From Theobroma cacao (Eukaryota > Streptophyta > Magnoliopsida > Malvales > Malvaceae): DNA of 64,000 bases. Below, piece by piece: positions 53,840 through 64,000 of the stretch. A program made the position numbers and the translations under genes. The notes under the pieces were generated by a model. That model worked only from the letters and a program-made list of their open reading frames with translations. It was not told the origin of the DNA and made no database searches. Within the stretch, counting starts at the first letter, position 1. Each line of letters opens with the position of its first letter. The DNA lies in contig NC_030853.1 of NCBI RefSeq assembly GCF_000208745.1, forward strand, positions 28,382,061 through 28,446,060. Reading direction: 5' to 3'.

Positions 53840-54393
53840 TTAATATAAAAAGGGTTATTTTACCTATTGTTAATTAGTTTTAAATTAAATGTTTGTTCTA
53901 ACATTTAACATGGTATTAAGGTATATGTTGTCTTTGTTTGTCAATGTGATATTCAAGCCATACGGTAAGTCCATCATTCGTATATGTGAAGTTCATGTTA
54001 CATGATAGGCTCGTTGTACGTACACATGTGAAAGTATTAAAATAGTGATACGAGAAATCACGCATTAGTTAAAATGAAATATCTTAAACACATAAATATT
54101 GTAAAGTGGTGATAAAAGTTATCATATTTGTTATGTTTGATGTAAAAGATGAAAGAATGAAAAAAAAAAAAGAATCGGAGTAGAATTGTAAATAAAATAA
54201 TTAATTTAGATAAAAGTAGTGTTTTATTTCAAATTTAAGAAGGATTAGATTTGAAAGTATACAAATCTATCCAATTTTTCTTCCTCTTATTTTCCTCCTA
54301 TCAAATGAAAGAAGGAATAGAGAATAGCATATTCTATTTCCTTTTTTCGTTCTTACCAAACACGCTAAATCATGGATAGCAAATTGTTTTAAT
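53840..54393. other. LTR/TRIM-like remnant and 3' flank of KCS copy B
   Basis: 53841-53910 resembles an LTR tail. It is followed by tggtattaaggt (53911-53922), which partly matches the Met-tRNA primer site TGGTATCAGAGC. From about 54028 an LTR-start-like segment follows (gtattaaaatagtgatacgag). The segment to 54393 is AT-rich KCS 3' flank. Confidence 0.4.
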
Positions 54394-56298
54394 TTAACAG
54401 AAAATGGGTTCAACTTTCGGAACATGGACGGGGAAATCGTCAATTTCATCCATCCAGGGATTCATCTCCACGGTTGGACTGATCCTTCTTAACGCTCTCC
54501 AATCAGCACTGTTACACTTGAATCCTGATCCGAACCCAATTTGCCATATCCTGTCACCTTTCTTCACCCTTCCTTTAGCTTCCGAATAAGCAAGTTCATA
54601 CCACAAAGAAGAACTGGAAGTATTCCCAAACCTGTTAAGAGTCATCCTGGAAGGCTCCATGTGCCATTCACTAAGGTGAAGGCTTTTCTGCAACTCATCG
54701 AGCACCGCTCTCCCTCCTGCGTGGACGCAGAAATGCTCGAAAGCCAGCTTGAAATTGGGGATGTATGGATTTACCTGTTAAAGAGATAATTAATTTTTTT
54801 TAAAAAAGAGATATTTAATTGGTAAAATCAAATCAATGTGGCAAGAGATGATCCAAAGTAATGTCAAAAGAAAAAGTGAGTCACTAATTATAAATTTCAA
54901 CTTTTATAGCAGTATTTAGTTTTAATGTTACCTTATTTTTAAAGACTTTTTTGGCTAGCAAAGTCGCAAGAAAACGGAGCTGCTCTGACACGGGAAGAAC
55001 CAATGGCCCTAGTGTTGTGATGTTTCTTTTCAAAGCTTCTCCTGCCACTGCCATGAATCTTTGGACAGTGTGACGCCTACTGTGCCTTCTTCATCTTCTT
55101 CTTCGAATACACATCTGTAACTTTTGTCGTTGGAGCCTTCATGGGTGCGAAAAATGTGAACGAGTTCATACTTCGAGCAATGGCGGTCGGACGATAGGTT
55201 TGACAGAAGGAGTGCAGCTCCACCAATCCGGAATAGGCAGTTCGCGAGTAGCATTGCCCGATTGTTGCCTAAATACGAGCCGTGAGTGATGTTTTCGGTA
55301 CTGACAAACAGGGCATAAGTCCTTGGGTGCACCTGTGAAAAGAATGTTGAGATTGTTCTAGTAATAGTAATTAGTATCAAATCAAATAGCTGTACCAATT
55401 AAAATATGTTGATATTCCCTTAACATATTTAGTTAGGGGTGTATGAGTGGAGTGATATCCAGAAAGCTTTTATATATAAATAAGAATCAAGAAATAGAAA
55501 GTTTTTGTGCATTTGGCAAACCTGCAAGAGTTGTCTGGCAACCTCAATAGAGATAAGTCCTGCACTGCAACCCATCCCACCAAGATTATAACTCAAAATA
55601 TTCTCTCTAAGCCTGTATCGATTCACAATGGCGGCCGAGAGAGATGGAAGTGGATTGAACAAGCTGCTATTCACCACAACAATTCCTATATCCCTAGGCT
55701 TCGTTCCAGTTTTCTCCAACAGCTCATCGATTGCTCCAAATATAGCTGCCTCTGATTCCTTTCTTGCCTCTGACATAGCCTTGCTAAATGGAACCTGCAT
55801 TAAGGCTTTCGGAAAGTATGTTTTCTGACCTAACCCTGACCTCTCTAAGATTTTCTTTTGGAAGGCTAAACTTTCTTCAGTGAATATCCCAGTGCGTGCG
55901 CATGCCTGCAGAACAAGCTCTTTGCTAGACATTTCAGCTGGTTCAGGCTTTTAACATGCAAAGTTCACCAGATAAACTTTTCTTGGGCGGTTTTTGAAGT
56001 AAAGGATAGCTGAGAAAACAAGAGAAACTGAGAACATAATTCCTGTCATGTGATTGAAGCTATGGTGGCTACTTAGCTGACTGAAATCTTCAATTGAAAA
56101 CGTTGGAAAATGAGCTAAGATGATGCCAAACAGGGCCACGGGCAAGAGGTGCGATGCATTGGAAACTAAGTAATGGAAACCAAGCTGAACGTGTTTGAGT
56201 TTGATGGAGAGAGAGTTGGGTATGATGTTATTTCTTCTACCAACCTGAACCTGAATCCGATCAGGTTCATTGTCTGAGTTCATCTTCCTCATTATCAT
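54394..56298 (-). pseudogene. 3-ketoacyl-CoA synthase copy B, broken by a stop and a frameshift
   Basis: Second FAE1-like KCS copy, in the same orientation as A. Exon 1 is 55522-56298 and exon 2 starts at 55332. Lesions: TAA at 55951-55953 replaces the Tyr codon in NFACYKP, about residue 116; a 1-nt deletion near 55055 breaks the [13 protein letters not shown] motif; and a 157-nt GT-AG insert (54775-54931) lies at a site where copies A and C are continuous. The catalytic Cys (GGMGCSAG), His (HFCVHAGG) and Asn (GFKCNSADW) codons all survive. The end [15 protein letters not shown] is intact to TAA at 54394. The first ATG is 56298; the codon at 56310 is GTG. With two independent lesions it is a pseudogene unless the assembly is faulty in both places. 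Confidence 0.9.
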
Positions 56299-56520
56299 CG
56301 CCTGATCCACATCCTCGGAATAGCTTCAGAACCAATTTCCTACTCGAGAAATCACCTTACCAACTTAGAAAAAGTAGGGACACGATATTGAATTTATGCC
56401 TTGCAAAAGCTTGGAAATGTGAATAAATTTATATAGCCCTTAGAGACAGAAAGAGAGAGATACAGATCCAGCTAACATACATGTATTCTCATAAAAATTT
56501 TGGCATGAAAATACCCTGCT

Positions 56521-56790
56521 TATGTTGGAGATTGATTCAAAGTTTTTTATTAGTCAAAATATTTGAAAAATCCTCTATCGAGATATTTTTTTTAATTTAA
56601 TCATTATACTCAAAATCGTAACATTTTAAATTTTTTTATTTTAAAAATTATTTTAATTTAATTTTTCTTATATTTTTTTATTTAAATTAATCATTACAAT
56701 ACTAACGTCAATGCCACGCAACACCAGGAGCACAAAAGGCGACAAGACATTGCCATGCCACACTTTGAGTTTAAATGCACATGACGCTTT
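56521..56790 (+). repeat. Dispersed repeat copy related to the 60.85-kb foldback arm
   Basis: Starting at tatgttggagattgattcaa, it aligns base for base, with mismatches, to 60829-61085 and ends with the shared cacactttgagttta segment. No matching inverted arm was seen nearby, so it looks like a half copy. Confidence 0.7.
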
Positions 56791-59700
56791 TATTCTTCAA
56801 AACAAAAAGATGTGATCTTGCTGAGGTTCAAACCTAAAACCTTAGAGAGGTTTGACTTTCAATGGATCAGCCCCATGAAAACGCCCATAAATCCCTAAAA
56901 TAAAGGAAGAAAAACGACGTATATCTTGAAGACGTACGGAGCAGAAGAATCCTTCTTTGCACTAATGGTGTTCGACGCAATGCCCTAATCGAGGGGTCCA
57001 TCAGCATTTAGAACTGTCATTTAAGGCCCCTCTCCCAACGGCTCTGCACGCCCCTTGAAACATTGTCCGTTCCGTTTGCAAAAGCAGCTGTGTCCTCTTA
57101 GGCTCCACACAATGGCAATTATACAGATATTTACCTGCTCAACCCTTTGAATTTATGTCTGTCACTGGTTAATGCTTAAGATTTGAGCTGGCAGATGGGT
57201 TGATGAATGTTTGAATATGGAAGTAGTTTCCACATTCATTGGCATGAGTTTTTCAGTATAACTAAGGATTAAACATGGCCAGCTGCCTCTTATCAGACCC
57301 TCTAGCTGATTGCTTCAAGCAAATGTTGTTATTATAGCAAAAGAAAACCTACTTTTTCCTATTCTCAATTATTGTAGGGATTAGAATTTGCAGTAAATAG
57401 TGATAAAATTATTGATTTGGAACCTACCTGGCCTGTTCCTCTTTTTTTAACAAAAAGTTCTGAACATAACCAAAATTATGAATATGTAGAATTCATATAT
57501 CCCAGACAGATTATTATACATGTTGGCCGACATCAATTAGCCTAGACTTAGAAACCCATCGCATTTCAATTATAGGGTGCCTGGAAATGCCTCCAGAAGG
57601 TGCCTGAAGCTGTCCCAGCCCATTTTACTGTAGTAGTAGCTAAGGCCGACTATCTTAGAAAATTTTCATAGTCCATCTAGTTGTATAGGGCTGCTAGTCT
57701 GTAATGGGCCACTAAGGACCCTTTCAAATTTGTTTGTTTTGAAGGACTGCTTGAATCTTGAGCTGGGGAAGGGGAACCTATAAGCTGTGTATATACCCCA
57801 ATCCCCTGTTCAGTTATCCCCTGCTCCTCTTGCTCCAATTTAATAAGGAATTCCTTTTCTTTAAGGAAATTTTGGCCCTACTTCCTATTTTCACTGAAGA
57901 TAAATGAACAGGATTTGATGCTATTTAACTCTTTTCTTATAGCTTAAAAAATAGAGGGTAGGGAGAGGGGAGAGGACTAAGAAGTTGGCTTCCTAATTCT
58001 CATTCCATTGCTCAACTAATTCATCTTTTCCCATTTTTTTTCTAAAGGGTTAAAACTTTGAATATGAATGAAAACCATGCTCATTTGTTTACTTGACCTA
58101 CCACCATGAAGCATTACTTGATGATAAGAATCTTGAATAAAGTAGTAATTTTCAAAATTTGAATTCTATGTTATTTATTGTTCTAGATAAAGAAAATGTT
58201 CGTACTGGGTATAGAACTCTTTTAAGTCCTGCAAGAGTTGCAATTTACTAGTACGTGACAGGAGAACTTGATCAAGTAATCAGCATCTTGTCTCCAAACT
58301 TCGGAAGCATTCCTACTTACAGTCTGCTAGAACTAGAAAGCCTAGGTAGAGCTATGAAAGGAAAGCATACAGGACCATGAAGTTTTACAAGCTTTTGTAA
58401 CAGGACAAGTTTTAGTGGTGAAGCAAAGCAGGGAGTGCATCCGAACAGTAATAACCTAGGACAAGACTGACGATGAGTTTAACAAAGGGTCCCATGATGA
58501 TTGATCATGTTCCAACTCCGAGGTTTCTCAAAAGAAAGAGGGGGGTGGGGGCTGGGCTTTTGATACAACCATGAATGGTCATTGATGCATCGACGTGGCT
58601 TGACCTGGATCTGGCATTCCTCTTTTAAACTTTCGACCTTCAAAGCCCTGGCTTCGTGCTGCACTGCAAATCTGCCATATCATATCCGTAGATTGTCAAT
58701 CAAAGCCTGACAGCGAGGGCAAACAAACAAACAATCAACTTCTGATCCCCCCGATATCAGAAAATGGGACGCTCTCTTTTGGGTTACCCTCTCGTGTGCT
58801 GGGGCCTACTTGACCAATCGGGTTGCATCAGCATGCCACACGTGCACATCCGGATGATGCTTCCTAGCTCCTACTGCTTGTTATTATTAGTATTGATTCT
58901 TTCACCATTGGAGATCAAAATCCTGGTTTGGGTTTTCTTTCTCTCTGAAAACAATAGTGTTCCGCACGCGCTCCTGCTTGAAGCCTTGAGTTGTGGGTTC
59001 AACTTCCGACCAACTGGGGCCACTGCAGGTTCAACCGTGACCCGAACGCCCATCAGGATAATTTGACCCAATTATTGTTTCTTTAATGGAGATTGGGGAG
59101 ACATTTATCATATAGTTTTAGATAATTGAAAGGTGTATTTACATGAGAGAATTCATTTGCAACTTTCATTTTATTTTCTAATGCTTCTAGTTTGACTATT
59201 CTTTTAAAACAAAGAAAATTCAGAGAAATTTCAAAGAGAATTATGGTAAAATGATCATTTCTTCATTAGTGTACTGCAGATATAAAGAAGGAGAAACCTT
59301 ATCTTCAGATTCTCTGTAACTTTTCTCTTTTACCAGACCAAAAAGGAGGAAGTTGTTTTTTTCTGCATTTTGTCATGCACGCTCTTTTCCATCCTTAGAC
59401 CTTAATAGCATTTTCTCTTACCCACCAAGCATATTTTGTGTGGAAGAAATAGGGTAGAAAGAAAAAGAAGATGACAGCTGCCACATCCTTTCTTACTAAC
59501 AGTAACAAGAAGTGAAAAATAAGACAAAAAGATATCATTAAAAGTGAAAAATGTATGTTACTTCTTTCTGTTTCTCCCTTAGTGATGAAGAGCAAAACAT
59601 CCAACTCATTTCCCCTTGTTCATTTCTCCTTGATCCTCTTTTCTTTTTTGGTATTATTGCATCATCCATTCTTTTTCCTTTTTTTTTCCCTGCTGAATGG

Positions 59701-60849
59701 CGTTAACTTCAGTTCATTTCATTCTTTACCTTGAATCTGTAAGTTATGAAGGTGCAATGCCAGATGAAAGAATTTGGTTAAATTCATGTATGAACTATGA
59801 TTGCGGCAGAAAAAAATTAATGTGTTGCAACTTCAAATCAAGTCAACTTTACAATGAAGCTAGACTCATTTTCAATACAATTCTTTCTTAAGTTTAAATC
59901 ATGTGCAAGTTCAGTTCACCAGAAGATAAGACCAAAGTTAATTTACCCCCAACGTCTCATCTGCCATCAGCACATAGTTTGGTTTTTAGCAGAAACATCA
60001 TGACCTTCAAACACTGACAATTCAATTCAACTTTATCACACTCTCCCTTGTGTTTATTACATTTCTAAAGAATTTATGCACACGTAGCAATTAATTCATG
60101 ATATCCCAAATGCCTTGCTGTCCCCAATTATAAAAAGAAAAAGAAAAAATCGAAAACAATGGGTTATTGAATTTAGCTTTCAATAACATTATCAAGACAT
60201 CTACACCGCATGCACATGAGGAATTGAAAGAGAGGGTGGGTGGGGTGGGTATATGTTGTTGGAAAACACACGGTTTGGTCCGGAAAAAATTTATAATTGA
60301 ATAGATATCAAAGGTGGAGGTGCACAATGCAGCAGAAGAATTGGTGGACCCTTGATTGCCTTCAAAGTGGTCCTAAAACAAAAAGCCAGGTGAGTGAATC
60401 CCCACGGATTCAATGCAAAGAAAGGTGCCCTCTCCAACTCGGGCACCCCCCGATTTTGTCTAGTTCAATGCCCTTCAAATTTGGGTGTGGGGGTTCCTTG
60501 TGCAGGGGTCTGGTTTCCTTTGTGTGTTGGCACATTGGCCTGTTTTGGGACCACTTATTCTCATCTAAGTTGTATTTGTCATCTTTTTTCTATACTGTCA
60601 TGGCCAGCTGGGGCACCCTACTGCTTTGAAACTCTCTCTCTCTTTTTTTATTTTTTTTACTCCATTTGAGCTTTAAACCTGACCCTGGTGTCCAATGTCG
60701 GTATATTTTTAATTCCAAGTTACTGCTCTTTTCCCTTTGTTTTCTGCTATGAAGTATGGAGTGAAACAGGAGTTTATGATAAAAAGGGGTATCACAGCAA
60801 TTCAGCACCGACTGGCTAAAACAAAGTTTATGTTGAAGATTGATTCAAA

Positions 60850-61620
60850 GTTTTTTATTGGTAAAAATATTTGAAAAGTCTCTGTATTAGGATTTTTTTA
60901 ATTTAGTCTCTTTATTTAAAATTATAATATTTTAATCTTTTTATTTTGAAAATTATTTCAATTTAATTCCTTTCACATTTTTTGTTTAAATTAACTGTTA
61001 TAGTACTGATGTCAACGCTGACGTAGCACCAATAACATAAAAAGTGACGAGACATTGTCATGTCACACTTTGAGTTTACATGCAAAACCCAAAACCTTTA
61101 GCAAATATGCCAATGTCTTTATCACCACATCCAAGCCTTTACTAATAATTATAATTTGCTTGTGTTTTATTTCTTCTTTTCTTCTCTCTTTTTCTTTTTT
61201 TTTTCAAAACTACGTCGTTTTGTAGTATTTTTACACTTTCAAAAACCCTAGCAATAAAAACCCTTTGAAGCCTTTTTCTCCAAAAAAAAAAGCTCCAAAA
61301 TTTTGATGTGCTATGTGGCAATCTCTTAGTGTGCCACGTGACATCCTGAACCCAAAGTATAATGTACGTTAGCATCAAATGCTACGTTAGTGCTGACGTC
61401 AATATCGTAACGGTTAATTTAAACGAAAAATATGAGAAGGATTAAATTGAAACAATTCTTAAAATGAAGAAATTAAAATATTACAATTTGACGTAAGAGG
61501 AATTAAATTGAAACAATTTTCAAAATGAAAAGATTAAAATCTTATAATTTTTAGTAAAAAAACTAAATTAAAAAAAATACCCTAATACATGAGTTTTTTA
61601 AATATTTTAACTTTTTTTAT
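60850..61620. mobile_element. Long-TIR foldback element (MULE-like or related)
   Basis: The left arm (about 60850-61027) is repeated in reverse complement at about 61378-61620. The right arm is longer because it carries an internal duplication of about 60 bp (the aattaaattgaaacaatt segment occurs twice). The middle has no coding capacity. Long AT-rich terminal inverted repeats resemble non-autonomous Mutator-like or foldback elements; without a clear target duplication the superfamily is uncertain. Confidence 0.65.
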
Positions 61621-63155
61621 TAGATAAAGTCAAATAAATCTTTCACTTGAAAAGTGTAAGATAAGATGTTTTTTAAATTGTTTTGTTTCTAACTTTATCT
61701 TTAATTGTTATCAGATAATTATTGAGTAGATATAATAAGAAAGCCAAGCCAACTATTTCTGTAAGCCTGTAAAAAGCATGTTAGTTTGTATAATAAATTG
61801 CAATGAGTAGTACATTTTACTAGCTTTTGTCCTTTAGTTCTTTGCTTGTTCCATTATTTGTTCTTCTTTTTCTCAACAGCTTAGTTGAACTCCCTCCACT
61901 TGAGTGTAACTCTGGCAAGTACAGCAAAAATTTTCCCATTTGTTTGAGCTAGCCCTGGTCCCTGGGCCATGAAGACTAATTACTTTTCTTATCTCGTAGT
62001 CATTCTCACCTTAATTACTCATTCCAAACTAGAAATATTTAAGCCATTACTTTTGAGTAAATTGATGATTATTAGAGAAATTACCCAAATAAGGCATCCA
62101 ATCATGCCGGTATTATATATTTACTTGTGTTGTAGCTGCACTCCAGCAATGTTTCGCTTCTAAATTGATTGTTGCTTTTAATACCCATATAAGAAACCTT
62201 ATGAAATGGCGGTACCAATATCACAATGGCGACTTTACCATCAAAATGTTCTACAGTGAATTTGTATTGCTTTGCTAAGCTAGTTATAATAAACTCCATT
62301 TAATAACCAATCAATAGTACTTTTTCTTTTAAAACTTAATTAATTTCTGGTTATAGTGGTAGAATTTTTTTTTTCCTTTTCTGCTCTCTTTTAATAGTTT
62401 GATTCCAAGAACCCATATATTCAATGTACCACCTATAATATCCAATTCATCATTAAGCAACATTGATACATTTAACGATATATAAGGGAATTAAGGTTAT
62501 TTAATACTAATTATATTGACAACAATTTCATTGATCTAATTCAACTTTGACCAATAATTTAGTTATACTAAGGCATGTAAAATTTAATTAATATATAATG
62601 AATAAACAGCGGTTATTGTTAAATATTGATGTAGCGGTCCATAATTCATCTTAAGTTTATAAGGAGAGTGTGGTTAATTGTTTTTTTTCAAAATTTATAA
62701 TTTAGGTTTGAAAATTTGATGATGGATTATTTTGATTAATTAATTTTAAGAGAAATTGGTTACAAATTTACGGAACTATGTGACAGGGAATAGCTCTGTC
62801 TCTTCGTCATTGAGGCTTCAATGAGATGGAAATTTTGTCATGGCAGGGGAATCGTTCTGTCTCTATGCATGTGTACAAGTCATATGAATGTAGCAAATGC
62901 AGATTAGCTTTTCTATCTTCTTTCTTGAACATATATATAGTGCTGAACTACACTACACTTAGAATCAATGGCAATAAGCCAATAACCACTTTTATTGCTT
63001 GCTAAGACAAAAGTAGAAACTTTTCATTGAATTGATCAAGGATTACAAGACGGAGGAGTGTGAAAAGCCTTGACACAGAAACGAAGCCTCAAATAGACTT
63101 TTGATTTTGACAGATTAAGTTCATGCATGATGGATGGTAGAAATGTTCATGAACT

Positions 63156-63938
63156 TCAATAAACGATGGGTGCCACTTTAGGGACTTGCACAGGAAATTC
63201 ATCAATTTCATCCGTCCAGGGATTCTTCTCCATGGCAGGACCGATTGCGCTTAGCGCACGCCAAACAGCACTGTTGCACTTGAATCCTGATCCGAACCCA
63301 ATTTGCCATATCCTGTCACGCTTCTTGATTCTTCCTTTGGCCTCTAAGTAAGCCAATTCATACCACAAAGAACTGCTTGAAGTATTGCCAAACCTGTAGA
63401 GAGTCATCCTGGAAGGCTCCATGTGCCACTGAGTGAGGTCCAAGCTATTCTCTAACTCATCTAACACCGCTCTGCCTCCTGCATGAATGCAGAAGTGCTC
63501 AAATGCCAACTTGAAATCCGGAATGTATGATTTTATCTTCATTTTAAAAACTTTTCTCGCCACTAATGTTGCCGCAAACAATAGTTGCTCTGACAGGGGA
63601 AGGACAAGCGGCCCTAGTGTTGTGATATTTGTTTTGAGGGCTTCTCCAGCGACTGCCATGAGGTCTTTTGACAGCGAAACACCCACATTTTTTAATTCAT
63701 CTTCTTGCTGGAATACACAATTGTAACTTTTGTCATCGGCACCCTTGTGGGTACGAAGGGTGTGAACAAGTTCATACTTTGAATGGCGACGATCACTCGA
63801 TCGATTTGATAGGAGAATTGCAGCTCCACCCACTCGAAATAGACAATTTGTGACAAGCATCGATCGATTATTACCGTGGTACCAATTGTATGTGATGTTT
63901 TCCGTACTAACCACTAAAGCATATGAGTTGCTATGCAC
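63156..63938 (-). CDS. 3-ketoacyl-CoA synthase copy C, exon 2 (5' part beyond window)
   Basis: FAE1-like KCS with an open second exon of 261 codons, including the stop at 63156-63158. It is preceded by a CAG acceptor at 63939-63941, the same exon position as in A and B. Exon 1, with the membrane segments and catalytic Cys, would lie past base 64000. The exon contains [31 protein letters not shown], the catalytic His in [25 protein letters not shown], and the catalytic Asn in [11 protein letters not shown]. The end is [14 protein letters not shown]. No frameshift or stop is present, and there is no insert where copy B has its extra intron. It is the only copy here that could be active, subject to exon 1. 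Confidence 0.92.
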   Translation of the reverse strand: MHSNSYALVVSTENITYNWYHGNNRSMLVTNCLFRVGGAAILLSNRSSDRRHSKYELVHTLRTHKGADDKSYNCVFQQEDELKNVGVSLSKDLMAVAGEALKTNITTLGPLVLPLSEQLLFAATLVARKVFKMKIKSYIPDFKLAFEHFCIHAGGRAVLDELENSLDLTQWHMEPSRMTLYRFGNTSSSSLWYELAYLEAKGRIKKRDRIWQIGFGSGFKCNSAVWRALSAIGPAMEKNPWTDEIDEFPVQVPKVAPIVY

Positions 63939-64000
63939 CTGGTACATATAGAATAACTTTTTATGTAATACAAATGCAACTCTCTTTGTTTGATACAAAT

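Larger units (their letters stand above)
56299..63155. other. Intergenic region between KCS copies B and C
   Basis: About 6.9 kb. It holds one arm-like repeat copy at 56521-56790, a GC-richer stretch at 58.75-59.07 kb with an unrecognised 100-codon ORF, and a foldback element at 60850-61620. From about 62.95 kb it is probably the KCS copy C 3' UTR. No recognisable protein gene. Confidence 0.45.

Noticed and set aside
53841..54110. A full TRIM retrotransposon right of the Helitron-like element
   Set aside because: The primer site matches only partly and I could not define two LTRs, so it is kept as a remnant only.
56299..56310. A longer N-terminus for KCS copy B starting at 56310
   Set aside because: The codon is GTG and the next upstream in-frame stop is close; the first ATG is at 56298.

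Overview
This is a 64-kb piece of a plant nuclear genome, almost certainly a eudicot. Genes are intron-rich with GT-AG junctions, intergenic DNA is AT-rich and full of transposon debris, and the proteins are plant-specific: plastid pyruvate kinase, VTE3, a Ggamma subunit with a CaaX end, LESV and LFR. Two single N bases (28537, 52220) show it comes from a draft assembly. The species cannot be fixed from sequence alone; a woody rosid such as a Malvaceae member is a guess.

Genes in order. (1) Minus strand: a CML8/CML11-type calmodulin-like gene (128-1526), the tocopherol/plastoquinone methyltransferase VTE3 (3601-5996) and a starch-binding LESV-type protein (6868-10274). (2) 10.3-15.6 kb: a gene-free AT-rich stretch with a foldback element, an ACGTG-box cluster and a GC-richer promoter-like island. 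(3) 15.6-25.2 kb: a type-A G-protein gamma subunit (+), convergent with an ARFC1/Arl5-type small GTPase (-), which is divergent from plastid pyruvate kinase PKP1 (+). (4) 25.2-34.2 kb: a gene desert. (5) A DUF506 gene (+, 34225-35561), 6.6 kb of intergenic DNA, then LFR (+, 42213-44747), a SWI/SNF-associated armadillo protein. (6) 45.5-64 kb: a tandem array of three minus-strand 3-ketoacyl-CoA synthase (KCS, FAE1-like) genes spread among transposons. Two copies are broken in different ways; the third has an intact exon 2 and runs off the window.

From memory of the Arabidopsis map, CML11 - AGG2 - ARFC1 - PKP1 - DUF506 - LFR occur in this order around At3g22930-At3g22990, so most of the first 45 kb looks like a conserved ancestral block. 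VTE3 and LESV lie inside it here, and the elongation-factor-like gene expected between DUF506 and LFR was not seen. The genes are not an operon or pathway. The loosest functional theme is plastid carbon and lipid metabolism (VTE3, LESV, PKP1, KCS).

The most notable signals lie in the right third: a KCS copy cut by a stop just before its catalytic Asn; a second copy with a stop, a 1-nt deletion and an extra 157-nt intron flanked by duplicated AGGTAA; an internally deleted Ty3/gypsy element with intact LTR ends and a CTAAC target duplication; a 2.3-kb Helitron-like element; and a long foldback element with a related copy nearby. I found no CRISPR array, no convincing tRNA or rRNA gene, and no clearly new multi-gene system.
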